DNA of 64,000 bases. Source: Atopobium sp. UBA1382 (lineage in GTDB: Bacteria > Actinomycetota > Coriobacteriia > Coriobacteriales > Atopobiaceae). The notes under the pieces are model-generated. The model had not been told where the DNA came from and searched no databases. It saw nothing but the letters and a program-made list of their open reading frames with translations. The translations under genes and the position numbers were made by a program. Location: positions 1-64,000 of the forward strand of contig DBQY01000009.1 of NCBI GenBank assembly GCA_002305805.1, given 5' to 3'. Shown in pieces: positions 52,032 through 60,993 of this stretch. Position 1 is the stretch's first letter; every line of letters starts with the position of its first letter.

Positions 52032-52445
52032 TCAGATCTGTCTGGCGTCCAGCCAGGACTGCAGGAACAGCCCGGCCGCTACCGAGTCGACCTTGCCACG
52101 CATGGCGCGCTCGGAGAGGCCCTGTTCTTTCAGGATACGCTTAGCCTCGGCGGACGAGAGGCGCTCGTCCTCAAACTCCAAGGGAAGTCCGCAGGAGCGC
52201 GCGATCTTCTCGGCCTGGGCCCGGATGCGCTCGGCCTGCGGTCCCTCCTCCCCCGCCAGGGTGCGGGGCAGCCCGCAGACGAGGAGCTCGGGCTCCCAGT
52301 CCTCGAGCACCCTGCGGAAGGTGACCGCGTGCGCAAGCACCTCCTGCGCGGGGAGCACGGTGACCGGCGAGGCCACGCGCCCGGCCGGGTCGCTCACGGC
52401 GATGCCGACGCGGACCTCGCCGATGTCGAGCGCGAGAACCCTCAC
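52032..52445 (-). CDS. ruvX: Holliday junction resolvase-like RuvX (YqgF)
   Basis: A 137-residue RNase H-fold nuclease: LALDIGEVRVGIAVSDPAGRVA, LLVCGLPRTLAGEEG and LEFEDERLSSAEAKRIL, then KVDSVAAGLFLQSWLD. It is implicated in 16S rRNA 5' end maturation. A GTG start 5 bp after alaS, with weak RBS, suggests coupled translation. Confidence 0.92.
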   Translation of the reverse strand: MRVLALDIGEVRVGIAVSDPAGRVASPVTVLPAQEVLAHAVTFRRVLEDWEPELLVCGLPRTLAGEEGPQAERIRAQAEKIARSCGLPLEFEDERLSSAEAKRILKEQGLSERAMRGKVDSVAAGLFLQSWLDARQI

Positions 52446-52450
52446 CGCAG

Positions 52451-55114
52451 CTAGATCCCGAGCGCGGCGCGAGCGGCGTCGAGCGCGGCATCGATGCCGG
52501 AGGCGTCGGAGCCGCCGGCCTGCGCCATGTTGGGGCGCCCGCCACCGCGACCGCCCACGAGGCCGGCGATGTCCTTGATGATGGAGCCCGCGGCAAAGCC
52601 CGCGGAGACGGCGCCGTCCGTGCCGCCGGCGAGAAGGGCGACCTTGCCGTCCGGCGTGGCGGAGGCGAGCACGCAGGCCACGGCCTCGCCGTTCGCGGCG
52701 TCGCGGATGCCGTCCCAGGCGGAGCGCATCTCCTTGCCGGAGAGGCCGTCGATGCGGGCGACCACGGCCTTGTAACCGTCGAGCTGGACCGCGCCCTTGT
52801 AGGCGTCGGCCACCTTCGTGGCACCGGCACCGGTCGTGGCGGCCTCGAGGGCCTTGCGGGTCTCGCGCAGCTCGTGCTCGAGCGCGGCGACGCGCTCGGC
52901 AACGGCGTCCGGGCGGCACTTGAGCTCGTGGGCGACCTCGTCGAGGGCGAGCAGGCGCTCGTCCACGTACTCGATGGCGCCCATCGAGGTCACGGCCTCG
53001 ATGCGGCGGGCGTTGGAGCCCACGGAGCCCTCGGAGACGATCTTGAAGAGGCCGAGGTCGGCGGTGTTGCGCGCGTGCGTGCCGCCGCAGAGCTCGCGCG
53101 AGAAGGGAGCGTCGGTGTCGCCGGTGGAAACCACGCGCACGACGTCGCCGTACTTCTCGCCAAAGAGGGCGACGGCGCCGGAGGCCTTGGCCTCCTCGAT
53201 GCCCATGACGCGGGTGACGATGGGCTCGGCGGCAAAGATCTGGGCGTTGACCATGCCCTCGATGCGAGCGAGCTCGTCGGCAGACACGGCCTCGAAGTGG
53301 GTGAAGTCGAAGCGCAGACGGTCGGGGGCCACAAGCGAACCGGCCTGGCTCACGTGGTCGCCCAGGACCTGCTTGAGCGCGGCGTCGAGCAGGTGCGTAG
53401 CGGTGTGGTTGCGGCGGATGAGCTCGCGGCGGCCGGCGTCGATCGCGGCGGTCACCTCGTCGCCCACGGCGAGCGAGCCCTCCTCCACGACGGCGACGTG
53501 CGCGTAGAGGCTGCCCTTGACCTTGGTGTCGCTCACGCGCAGGCGCGCGCCGGAGGCCGTGGTGATGGCGCCGGTGTCACCCACCTGGCCGCCCATCTCG
53601 GCGTAGAACGGGGTGACGTCGAGAACCACCTCGACGGTCTGCCTCGCCTCGGCACGCTCGGCCTCGGCGCCGTCCGCGACGATGGCGAGCACGTGCGCGG
53701 CGGCCTCGTTCTGGTCGTAGCCCACAAACTCCGTGGCAGCCAGGCGATCGGAGAGCGCGGTCCACACGTCGTTGAAGGTGCCCCAGGCATCGCGGTTGGC
53801 ACTCGCACGGGCGCGCTCGCGCTGCTCGGTCATGCAGGCGTCGAAGGCGTCCATGTCGACGGAGCGGCCGGCGGCCTCGCAGATCTCGCGCGTGAGGTCG
53901 ATCGGGAAGCCGTAGGTGTCGTGCAGCTTGAAGGCCACGTCGCCGGGGAGCGCCGCGCCCTCGTCGAGCTTCTCGAGCTCCTGCGCGAGGCTCTCCTCGC
54001 CGGCGTCGAGCGTGGCGCCGAAGCGCTCCTCCTCGGCGCGGACGATGCCGTCGATGAGCGAGCGGCTCTCCACGATCGCCGGGTAGTTCTCGCCCATGAG
54101 CTCGCAGATCTTCTCGACGTAGGAGCCGAGGAACTCACCCTCGATGCCCATGAGGCGGCCGTGGTAGACCGCGCGGCGCAGCAGGCGGCGCAGCACGTAG
54201 CCGCGGCCCTCGTTGCCCGGCAGGATGCCGTCGCCGATCATGAACGTGACGGCGCGGGCGTGGTCGGCCACGATGCGGAGGCTGCGGTCGCGCGCGGCGT
54301 CGGTGCCGTAGGTGTGACCGGAGAGGCGCTCGCCGACGCCGATCAGGCCCTGCAGCAGGTCTCCGTCGTAGTTGGTGCCCTTGTGCTGCATGATGGCCGC
54401 GATGCGCTCGAGGCCCATGCCGGTGTCGATGTTGCGGTGCGGCAGCTCCGGCAGCGAGCCGTCCTCCTGGCGGTCGTACTGCGTGAAGACGAGGTTCCAG
54501 AACTCGAGGAAGCGGTCGCAGTCGTCGCAGCCGGGACCGCAGTGCTCGCCGCCGCAGCCGAACTCCTCACCCTGGTCAAAGTAGATCTCGGAGCAGGGCC
54601 CGCAGGGACCGGTGGGGCCGGCGGCCCAGAAGTTGTCGTCCGCGCCGAGGCGGGAGATGTGGTCGTAGGGAACGCCCTGCTTGTGCCAGAGCTCGATGGC
54701 CTCGTCGTCGTCCTCGAAGACGGTCATGTAGAGGCGCTCGGGCGGAAGGCCCAGGTGGTCGGGGTTGGTGATGAAGTCATACGCCCACTCGATCGCGTTC
54801 TCCTTGGTGTAGCCGCCAAAGGAGAAGTTGCCGAGCATCTCAAAGAAGGAGAGGTGCGTGGCGTCGCCGATGTTGTCGATGTCGTTGGTGCGCAGGCACT
54901 TCTGGCAGGAGCAGGCACCGATCTCGGGCATGGTGCGCTTGCCCTGGTAGTACTCCTTGAACTGGTTCATGCCCGCGTTGGTGAGCAGCAGCGACGGGTC
55001 GTCCGGCACGAGCGACGAGGACGGGTACAGCTTGCAGCCCTTCGCCTCGAAGAAGCGCAGGAAGTCCTCGCGGATCTCGGCGGTGGTCATGGTCTTGTAG
55101 TCGGCGGTGCTCAT
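52451..55114 (-). CDS. alaS: Alanyl-tRNA synthetase
   Basis: An 887-residue class II synthetase with full domain set: catalytic core (FFEAKGCKLYPSSSLVPDDPSLLLTNAGMNQFKEYYQG), the Zn-like GCGGEHCGPGCDDC cluster, tRNA recognition domain, editing domain with the HxxxH site in RRNHTATHLLDAALKQVLG and the CGGTHARNT motif, and the C-terminal C-Ala domain ending GGRGGGRPNMAQAGGSD. No T-box is visible upstream. Confidence 0.97.
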   Translation of the reverse strand: MSTADYKTMTTAEIREDFLRFFEAKGCKLYPSSSLVPDDPSLLLTNAGMNQFKEYYQGKRTMPEIGACSCQKCLRTNDIDNIGDATHLSFFEMLGNFSFGGYTKENAIEWAYDFITNPDHLGLPPERLYMTVFEDDDEAIELWHKQGVPYDHISRLGADDNFWAAGPTGPCGPCSEIYFDQGEEFGCGGEHCGPGCDDCDRFLEFWNLVFTQYDRQEDGSLPELPHRNIDTGMGLERIAAIMQHKGTNYDGDLLQGLIGVGERLSGHTYGTDAARDRSLRIVADHARAVTFMIGDGILPGNEGRGYVLRRLLRRAVYHGRLMGIEGEFLGSYVEKICELMGENYPAIVESRSLIDGIVRAEEERFGATLDAGEESLAQELEKLDEGAALPGDVAFKLHDTYGFPIDLTREICEAAGRSVDMDAFDACMTEQRERARASANRDAWGTFNDVWTALSDRLAATEFVGYDQNEAAAHVLAIVADGAEAERAEARQTVEVVLDVTPFYAEMGGQVGDTGAITTASGARLRVSDTKVKGSLYAHVAVVEEGSLAVGDEVTAAIDAGRRELIRRNHTATHLLDAALKQVLGDHVSQAGSLVAPDRLRFDFTHFEAVSADELARIEGMVNAQIFAAEPIVTRVMGIEEAKASGAVALFGEKYGDVVRVVSTGDTDAPFSRELCGGTHARNTADLGLFKIVSEGSVGSNARRIEAVTSMGAIEYVDERLLALDEVAHELKCRPDAVAERVAALEHELRETRKALEAATTGAGATKVADAYKGAVQLDGYKAVVARIDGLSGKEMRSAWDGIRDAANGEAVACVLASATPDGKVALLAGGTDGAVSAGFAAGSIIKDIAGLVGGRGGGRPNMAQAGGSDASGIDAALDAARAALGI

Positions 55115-55160
55115 GTGTCTCCCTCAGTCGGGTGGTTCTTCTCGCGTAATCAACCGTCCT

Positions 55161-55166
55161 AGTATA
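55161..55166 (-). promoter_or_regulatory. Probable alaS -10 box
   Basis: Minus-strand TATACT, 47 bp before the ATG. No -35 is evident. Confidence 0.4.
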
Positions 55167-55244
55167 GCGCGAGCTGCGACGGCGCGCTCTGACGCGCGCA
55201 CGCGGCGACGCGGAACGACCACAAGCCCCGACCACAGGTACGGG

Positions 55245-56555
55245 TTACGCGCCCTGCTTGTCGGACTCGGGCTTGTCGGGCTTCTCGCCAGCGTCCTTGT
55301 CGCCGAGCAGGTCGTCGTAGTCGTGCAGGCGCGCGAGGCCGGCGAGCAGGCGGGAGCGGGCGATGAAGGTGTCGTCGTCGAGCGCGTCGAAGGTTGCGAG
55401 CGGCTTGCCGGCGGCGTCGGAGTACGCGGTGCCGCCGAAGAAGGCGCCGCCGGGCGAGACGAGCTGACGGCCGGTGCGGCTCTCGAAGTAGTAGACGAAG
55501 AGCCCCTTGATGGCGGCCGTGAGCGGCACGGCCAGGACCATGCCCACGGCACCGCCAATCGCGCCGCCCGCGACGATGCCCACCAGCGAGAGCGCCGGGT
55601 GGATCTTGACGGCCGACTGCATGACCAGCGGGGACAGCACGTTGTCGGTCACGTTCTGTGCCACTATCGTGATCACGAGCGTCCAGAACGCGCACAGCGG
55701 GCTCACGAAGAGGCCGAGAAGGACCGCGGAGACCGAGGAGAGCATCGGGCCCACCACGGGGATGAAGTGTAGGACGAACGTGGCGATGCCGAGCAGGCCG
55801 GCGTAGGGGTGCCCGATGAGCCAGAGCCCCGCGGCGACCATGAGGCCGTTGGCCAGCGACGTGATGAGCGTGCCGCGCATGTAGCCGCCGACGGAGCGCG
55901 AGAGCACGGCGAGGCTGAGCACCAGCTCGTCGTCGTACTCGGGTCCGGCGATCACGGCGAACTCGCGCATGATCCTGGGGTAGTCGAGCGCGAACCAGTA
56001 CGCGAGGATCAGTGACAGGAAGACGGTCACGAGGTGGCCGGCGATGTCGGTGATGCTCGTGACGAGACCCGTGGAGAGCTGGCGCGCGAGGTCGGAGGCG
56101 AGGCCCGTGCCCGTGTCGACGAGCACGTTCACGAACGAGTTGACGGCCTGCTGCACGTTGCCGCTGCTCGAGGAGCCGAAGGTATCCCAGAACGTCTCGA
56201 GCGCGGCCTGCGCCTGCGTGAAATAGGAGGGGACGCTGCGGAGCAGCGCGATGAGCTCGCGCAGGAACGGACCCATGAACAGGGCAACCACCGCCGCGAT
56301 CGCCGCGACGACCAGCACGAGCGCGAGGAGCGCGGCGATTCCGCGCGGGACCCTGCGGTCCTCCAGCCGGTTGGTGATCGGGCTGCAGACGTAGCCCACG
56401 ATCGTGCCCACGAGCAGCAGCTCGACGGCCTGGCCCACGATGGAGAGCCCGCGCACGGCGAGCATGAAGACCAGGGCGGCGCCCACGATCGTCCAGGCGA
56501 CGACCGCGCGCAGGCGCCACTTCTCGTAGCGCGCCGAACGGGTTTTGGTTGCCAT
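55245..56555 (-). CDS. AI-2E family (PerM) transporter
   Basis: A 436-residue membrane protein with about eight transmembrane helices: VGYVCSPITNRLEDRRVPRGIAALLALVL early, and the family core LLGIATFVLHFIPVVGPMLSSVSAVLLGL followed by VTDNVLSPLVMQSAVKIHPALSLVGIVAGGAIGG. A charged cytoplasmic tail rich in Asp and Lys ends DKPESDKQGA. Substrate is unknown; members export autoinducer-2 or act as Na/H antiporters. ATG 56555 follows GGAAGGAG. Confidence 0.88.
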   Translation of the reverse strand: MATKTRSARYEKWRLRAVVAWTIVGAALVFMLAVRGLSIVGQAVELLLVGTIVGYVCSPITNRLEDRRVPRGIAALLALVLVVAAIAAVVALFMGPFLRELIALLRSVPSYFTQAQAALETFWDTFGSSSSGNVQQAVNSFVNVLVDTGTGLASDLARQLSTGLVTSITDIAGHLVTVFLSLILAYWFALDYPRIMREFAVIAGPEYDDELVLSLAVLSRSVGGYMRGTLITSLANGLMVAAGLWLIGHPYAGLLGIATFVLHFIPVVGPMLSSVSAVLLGLFVSPLCAFWTLVITIVAQNVTDNVLSPLVMQSAVKIHPALSLVGIVAGGAIGGAVGMVLAVPLTAAIKGLFVYYFESRTGRQLVSPGGAFFGGTAYSDAAGKPLATFDALDDDTFIARSRLLAGLARLHDYDDLLGDKDAGEKPDKPESDKQGA

Positions 56556-56592
56556 CCAACTCCTTCCAGGGCCTGGCGGGGACGCCTTGGGG

Positions 56593-57414
56593 CTATGCCA
56601 GGCCTTCGGGACCGATCTTGTCCTGGATGCGTCGGAGCGTGCGGCGCAGCAGGCGGGACACCTGGACCTGCGAGACGCCCAGGCGCTCGGCGATTTCCAC
56701 CTGCGTGAGCCCGTCCGCGAAGCGCATGCGGATGACGTCGCGCTCGCGCGGGGAGAAGTCGGCGATGGCCTCCTCGAGCACGATGCGGTCGTCCGACGAG
56801 GCGAGGTCGGCGTCCTCGGTGGCGTAGTGGTCGATGACCGAGGGGGCCTCGTCGTCATCGGAGGAGCCGCCGCCCTCGAGCGGGACCGAGCTGTAGGCGC
56901 TCGAGGACTCCATCGCCTCGAGGACCTCGTCGACCGAGACGCCCAGGCTCTCGGCGATCTCGGCGACCGACGGGCTGCGCTGCAGCTGGTTGGTGAGGTC
57001 GTCGGTCGCCTGGTTGACCTTCGCGGAGAGCTCCTGCAGGCGGCGCGGCACGCGCACCGACCAGCCCTTGTCGCGGAAGTGCCGCTTGATCTCGCCCATG
57101 ATCGTGGGCGTGGCGTAGGTGGTGAACTCAAGGCCGCGGTCCGGGTCGAAGCGGTCGATGGCCTTGATCAGGCCGATCGTGCCCACCTGGATGAGGTCGT
57201 CGAGGGACTCCCCGCGGTTCTTGAACTTGGAGGCGAGGAAGCGCACCAGGTTGAGGTGGCTCATGATGAGCTGGTCGCGCGCCTCGGTGTCGCCCTCGCC
57301 CTTGTAGCGCCGGAAGAGTTCGCGCGTGCGGTCCTTGTCCCAGGCGACTCGCCCCTTCGACGTGCGGCGTGCGGCCCGGGGCACGTCCTGCCCGACGCGC
57401 GCCCTACTCGTCAT
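56593..57414 (-). CDS. RNA polymerase sigma factor, SigB/SigF/SigG type
   Basis: A 273-residue group-3 sigma factor. Region 2 spans LIMSHLNLVRFLASKFKNRGESLDDLIQVGTIGLIKAIDRFDPDRGLEFTTYATPTIMGEIKRHFRDKGWSVRVPRRLQEL. Region 3 begins SPSVAEIAESLGVSVDEV and region 4 carries the HTH TQVEIAERLGVSQVQVSRLLRR. Its start overlaps the rsbW-like gene by 11 bp, so the two are co-translated, as for sigma/anti-sigma pairs. It probably drives a stress regulon. Acidic insert GGGSSDDDEAPS separates regions 3 and 4. Confidence 0.92.
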   Translation of the reverse strand: MTSRARVGQDVPRAARRTSKGRVAWDKDRTRELFRRYKGEGDTEARDQLIMSHLNLVRFLASKFKNRGESLDDLIQVGTIGLIKAIDRFDPDRGLEFTTYATPTIMGEIKRHFRDKGWSVRVPRRLQELSAKVNQATDDLTNQLQRSPSVAEIAESLGVSVDEVLEAMESSSAYSSVPLEGGGSSDDDEAPSVIDHYATEDADLASSDDRIVLEEAIADFSPRERDVIRMRFADGLTQVEIAERLGVSQVQVSRLLRRTLRRIQDKIGPEGLA

Positions 57415-57778
57415 CGGAATCGCCGGTCGCGCGCACGAGGTGCAGCGTGGACCCGTCCTCGGAGAACGAGAACTCGTCGCAGAGCGCGGAGAGCAGCACA
57501 CGGACGAGGTCGACCGCGTCGTCGGTGGGCTCGTCCTCGCCGAGCGCAAAGTCCATCCCCACGACGCCCTCCGTGAGCGTGAAGCCGATCTCGACGCTCT
57601 CGGGACGCGTCGCGCAGGCGTAGACGAAGCCCTCGTCTGCGATCATCTTGACGTCCTCGAGGTCCTCGACGCTCTCGACGCCAGCGGCCACGGCGAGCGC
57701 CGAGGCGGTCATGCGCACCGAGCGGGCAAACGCGGGCTCCGCGGGGACGCGCAGGAGCACGTACTTCTCGTCCATCAC
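57404..57778 (-). CDS. RsbW-like anti-sigma factor, degenerate N-box
   Basis: A 124-residue GHKL-fold protein in the anti-sigma position just before its sigma factor. The N-box region reads EDVKMIADEGFVYACATRP, where RsbW/SpoIIAB have E-x-x-x-N; the Mg-ATP-binding Asn is Tyr here. The later ATP motif (GVVGMDFALGEDEP) is also atypical. It may bind sigma without phosphorylating an anti-anti-sigma factor; no rsbV is adjacent. It overlaps the DUF948 gene by 4 bp. Confidence 0.75.
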   Translation of the reverse strand: MMDEKYVLLRVPAEPAFARSVRMTASALAVAAGVESVEDLEDVKMIADEGFVYACATRPESVEIGFTLTEGVVGMDFALGEDEPTDDAVDLVRVLLSALCDEFSFSEDGSTLHLVRATGDSDDE

Positions 57779-58323
57779 TTGTTCTCCTGGTTGGAATCGT
57801 CAGCGGCGGGCTGCTCTGAGGCCACCTCGCCGTAGTCGACGTAGCGGGTGGGCGCCTCGGGCGCGGGGGCGGGCTCGGAGGCCGACTGCGTCTCGGGGAG
57901 CGCCTCGGGGGCGGGAGACGAGCCGCCGCGCAGGCGCGACACCGCGGCGGCCACGCCGGAGGCCGCGCTCTCGGCGACGCGATTGACGGCCCCGGTGACG
58001 CTCGACGCGGCGCCGGAGACCGAGGAGACGTCCTCGAGGATGCCGTTGAGACGGTCCAGCGAGACCGTGGCGTCGCTGACGGCGGCCTCGGTCTTCTCCA
58101 GCAGCGGCGTCACGCGCTTGGCGGCGGGCTCGAGCTCGTCCATGATGCCATCCAGCTTGGCAACCACGGGCTGCGTCTGCTCCACCACCTCGCGGGCCGA
58201 GTTCGTGAGGGCGCTCACGTCCTTGCGGGCGGAGCGCATGGTGAGCGCCACCTCGACGGCGGCCCAGGCCCCAACGACCACCAGGGCCACGAGGGCGATC
58301 GAGAGAATCAGGTCCAGTGTCAT
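57775..58323 (-). CDS. DUF948 membrane protein
   Basis: A 182-residue protein with one N-terminal transmembrane helix (LILSIALVALVVVGAWAAVEVAL) and a long amphipathic coiled coil (ALTNSAREVVEQTQPVVAKLDGIMDELEP). A Pro/Ala/Glu-rich tail follows. DUF948 proteins in Gram-positives are linked to general stress. Here it is the first gene of a unit with the RsbW-like and sigma genes. Confidence 0.82.
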   Translation of the reverse strand: MTLDLILSIALVALVVVGAWAAVEVALTMRSARKDVSALTNSAREVVEQTQPVVAKLDGIMDELEPAAKRVTPLLEKTEAAVSDATVSLDRLNGILEDVSSVSGAASSVTGAVNRVAESAASGVAAAVSRLRGGSSPAPEALPETQSASEPAPAPEAPTRYVDYGEVASEQPAADDSNQENK

Positions 58324-58444
58324 TGCGTCCTCCTCGGGACGTGAGGGTTTGGCATCGTTCCTCGAACTTACATTCTACCCAACCGAGCGGGCGCGATGCG
58401 CGCCGCTCGCGCGAGCGGTCCCTGCCGGGCTGCCCGCGCGGCCG

Positions 58445-59764
58445 CTACTCCCCCGCCTCGGAGCGCTCGCGCCCGACGGCCTCCTCGCGCCACGCCTCCC
58501 AGCCGCGGCCGCTCGGATGGTAGAAGCAGCCGCGCTCCAGGCCCTCCGGCAGGTAGCGCTGCTCCACCCAGCCCGTCGGGTAGTTGTGCGGGTAAAGGTA
58601 GGGGCCGTACTCGTCGGAGCCGGGGCGGTGACGGTCGCGCAGGTGGTTGGGCACCTCGCGGCGCGGGCCGCGGCGCACCTCCTCGAGTGCGGCGTCGATG
58701 CCGGCCTCGGCGGCGTTGGACTTGGGCGCGAGCGCAATGTAGGTCGCGGCCTGCGCCAGGTTGATGCGGCACTCCGGCATGCCGATGACCTCGGTCGCGC
58801 GGAAGGCGGCGTGGGCCACGAGCAGCGCCTGCGGGTCGGCGTTGCCCACGTCCTCCGAGGCGCAGATCATGATGCGGCGCGCGATGAACTTGGGGTCCTC
58901 GCCAGCGTCGAGCATGCGGGCGAGCCAGTAGAGCATGGCGTCCGGGTCGCTACCGCGCATGGACTTAATGAACGCGGAGATGATGTCGTAGTGCATGTCG
59001 CCGGACTTGTCGTAGGTGAGGCCGCGACGGGGGTTCGCCTCGAGGACGTGCTCGCGCGTGATCGTGGCCGGCGAGCCGTCGTCCTTCTCGTCCACCATCT
59101 GGCTGGCGAGCTCGAGCGAGGTGAGGGCCGCCCGGCCGTCCCCGCCGGCAAGGGTGACGATCTCGTCTTCCGCTTCGGGAGAGAGCTCGAAGGCGGCCGC
59201 CAGTCCGCGCTCGTCCGCAACCGCGCGGCGCAGCAGCTCGCGGATTGAGTCGTCGTCGAGCGCGGTGAGCTCTACGACGCGGCTGCGGCTGATGAGGGCG
59301 GAGTTGACCTCGAAGTAGGGGTTCTCCGTCGTCGCACCGATGAGCACGACGGTCCGGTCCTCCACGGCATGGAGCAACGCGTCCTGCTGGCCACGGTTGA
59401 AGCGGTGGATCTCGTCGACGAAGAGAATCGTGCGTCGCCCGAGCGAGAGCAGGCGGCTCTTGGCGGCATCGATCTCCCGGCGGAGGTCCTTGACCGTGCC
59501 CGTGACGGCGCTGACCTCGACGAACTCGGCGTGCGTGGAGTTGGCGATGATGCGCGCGAGCGTGGTCTTGCCCGTACCGGCCGGGCCGTAAAGAATGACC
59601 GAGGAGAGCGTGTCGTGCTCGATGGCACGACGGAGCCACGAGCCGGGGCCCACCGCCTTTGCCTGACCGACGAAGCCCTCGAGCGTGGTGGGGCGCATGC
59701 GTGCCGCGAGCGGCGCGTTCTCGTCGCGGCGGGCATTCTCGATGTGCGTGAAGAGCGTATCCAT
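58445..59764 (-). CDS. rarA: Replication-associated recombination ATPase RarA
   Basis: A 439-residue AAA+ clamp-loader-like ATPase. Walker A is YGPAGTGKTTLARII, Walker B LFVDEIHRFNRGQQD, sensor 1 IGATTENPYFEVN. The C-terminal tetramerisation domain contains FIKSMRGSDPDAMLYWLARMLDAGEDPKFIARR and AAATYIALAPKSNAA-like helices. It acts at stalled forks. ATG 59764 is chosen at MDTLF; an in-frame upstream start would overlap the palindromic element. Confidence 0.95.
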   Translation of the reverse strand: MDTLFTHIENARRDENAPLAARMRPTTLEGFVGQAKAVGPGSWLRRAIEHDTLSSVILYGPAGTGKTTLARIIANSTHAEFVEVSAVTGTVKDLRREIDAAKSRLLSLGRRTILFVDEIHRFNRGQQDALLHAVEDRTVVLIGATTENPYFEVNSALISRSRVVELTALDDDSIRELLRRAVADERGLAAAFELSPEAEDEIVTLAGGDGRAALTSLELASQMVDEKDDGSPATITREHVLEANPRRGLTYDKSGDMHYDIISAFIKSMRGSDPDAMLYWLARMLDAGEDPKFIARRIMICASEDVGNADPQALLVAHAAFRATEVIGMPECRINLAQAATYIALAPKSNAAEAGIDAALEEVRRGPRREVPNHLRDRHRPGSDEYGPYLYPHNYPTGWVEQRYLPEGLERGCFYHPSGRGWEAWREEAVGRERSEAGE

Positions 59765-59798
59765 GGGGGCGATTGTACGCCAGTGTGGCGGGAAGCCG

Positions 59799-59879
59799 CT
59801 AGGCGGGATGGGGTTGTCCCCGTGCTCAGACAGCTTGCTGGGCAAGAACTGCGCGCGGGGACAACCCCATCCCGCCTAG
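59799..59879. repeat. Perfect 24-bp inverted repeat element
   Basis: CTAGGCGGGATGGGGTTGTC plus four more bases (59799-59822) is repeated in exact inverse at 59856-59879 around a 33-nt loop with its own small hairpin CTTGC/GCAAG. It lies 35 bp upstream of the rarA start and 22 bp after the hydrolase gene's stop. No T-run. It looks like a palindromic mobile element rather than a terminator. Confidence 0.8.
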
Positions 59880-59901
59880 TGGCGCCGCGCTGTCGGCGTT
59901 C

Positions 59902-60906
59902 TTACAGATAGGTGGAGATGAAGGTGTCTACGGTGGTCCAGTAGAGGTCCGGGTTCGTGCTGGCGGAGAGGCCGTGGCCGGCGCCCTCCACGACGAGCTT
60001 CTCCTTCACCGTGCTCGCGCAGGCCTCGTAGCACTCGTCGAGCATCGAGAAGGGCACGAACTCGTCGGCGTCGCCATGGATGAAGAGCATCGGGACGCTC
60101 GCCGAGCGCAGGCTCTCCACAGCCGAGGCGCCCTCGAAGGTGTAGCCCGCGCGCAGCAGGCACGCGGCGTCGGCGGCGTTCAGGATCGGGAAGCTCGGCA
60201 GGCCGAAGACGTTGCCCAGCTGCAGCTCGAACTCGTCCCATATGCTCGTGTAGCCGCAGTCCTCCACGATCAGGCGCACGTTGTCCGCGAGGCCCTCCAT
60301 GCCGGACGCCATCATGACCTCCGCGCCGCCCATCGAGGTCCCGAAGAGGATGATGCACGCCCCGGGATCGCGTGCGACGATGTCGTCGACCCAGCCCACG
60401 AGGTCGATGGCGTCCTGCCAGCCCATCTGGATGAGGCCGGTGTCCGCGTTGCGCTCGTGACCGCGCGCGGCGGGCATGAGCACGCTCATCCCCAACTGGG
60501 AGAAGTGATAGGCGTACTTGGCCACGTCGGCGGGCTCGCCGACGTAGCCGTGGCAGACCACGGCCCAGGTGTGCCCGTCCGCAAGGGAGCCCTCGTCGGA
60601 ACCGGCCAGCTCCCAGCCAAGCAGCACCGTGCCGTCGTCGGCCTGGTGCGAGACGCTTCTCTTCTCGGCGTCGAACCAGGAGGCGGCCTCCTCGGCGTAG
60701 GCCTCGTCGAGCTTGGGCGCCCCCGCGTAGTCGAGCCCGTCAACGTCACCGGCGCGCATCGTGTTGGCCATCGAGACCTCGGCGTGCGGGTTGAGCGCAA
60801 AGTCAACGAGGAAGTTGCCTGCCACGCCCAGGCCGATGACCGCGACCGCGACGAGCGCGATCACGACCGCGGCGACGACCCTCTTGGCTCTTCTCGACAG
60901 TGCCAT
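59902..60906 (-). CDS. Membrane-anchored alpha/beta hydrolase
   Basis: A 334-residue protein with an N-terminal transmembrane anchor (VVAAVVIALVAVAVIGLGVAGNFLV) and an extracytoplasmic alpha/beta-hydrolase domain. The oxyanion strand is AVVCHGYVG, the nucleophile elbow GTSMGGAEVMM (Ser), the acid in FIHGDADEFVPF (Asp) and the His in EGAGHGLSAS. The closest general type is the S9/DUF-like 'alpha/beta hydrolase' with exterior lipase or peptidase activity; substrate unknown. Its promoter is an extended -10 TGCTAGAAT at 60937-60945. Confidence 0.88.
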   Translation of the reverse strand: MALSRRAKRVVAAVVIALVAVAVIGLGVAGNFLVDFALNPHAEVSMANTMRAGDVDGLDYAGAPKLDEAYAEEAASWFDAEKRSVSHQADDGTVLLGWELAGSDEGSLADGHTWAVVCHGYVGEPADVAKYAYHFSQLGMSVLMPAARGHERNADTGLIQMGWQDAIDLVGWVDDIVARDPGACIILFGTSMGGAEVMMASGMEGLADNVRLIVEDCGYTSIWDEFELQLGNVFGLPSFPILNAADAACLLRAGYTFEGASAVESLRSASVPMLFIHGDADEFVPFSMLDECYEACASTVKEKLVVEGAGHGLSASTNPDLYWTTVDTFISTYL

Positions 60907-60936
60907 GTACTTCCCTTCCGTCTTTCACGAGGGGAC

Positions 60937-60945
60937 ATTCTAGCA
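60937..60945 (-). promoter_or_regulatory. Extended -10 promoter of the hydrolase gene
   Basis: Minus-strand TGCTAGAAT, 31 bp before the ATG; same sequence as the cca and kinase promoters. Confidence 0.55.
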
Positions 60946-60993
60946 TCGGGTCCTTGGCCCTTACCGAGACGTTGAGGCACCCGGGGACACCTT

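Noticed and set aside
55115-55244. T-box riboswitch upstream of alaS
   Set aside because: The leader is only about 50 nt from the -10 box to the ATG, and no T-box core or specifier loop is present.
59799-59879. Rho-independent terminator for the hydrolase gene
   Set aside because: The stem is perfect but the loop is 33 nt and neither side has a T-run.
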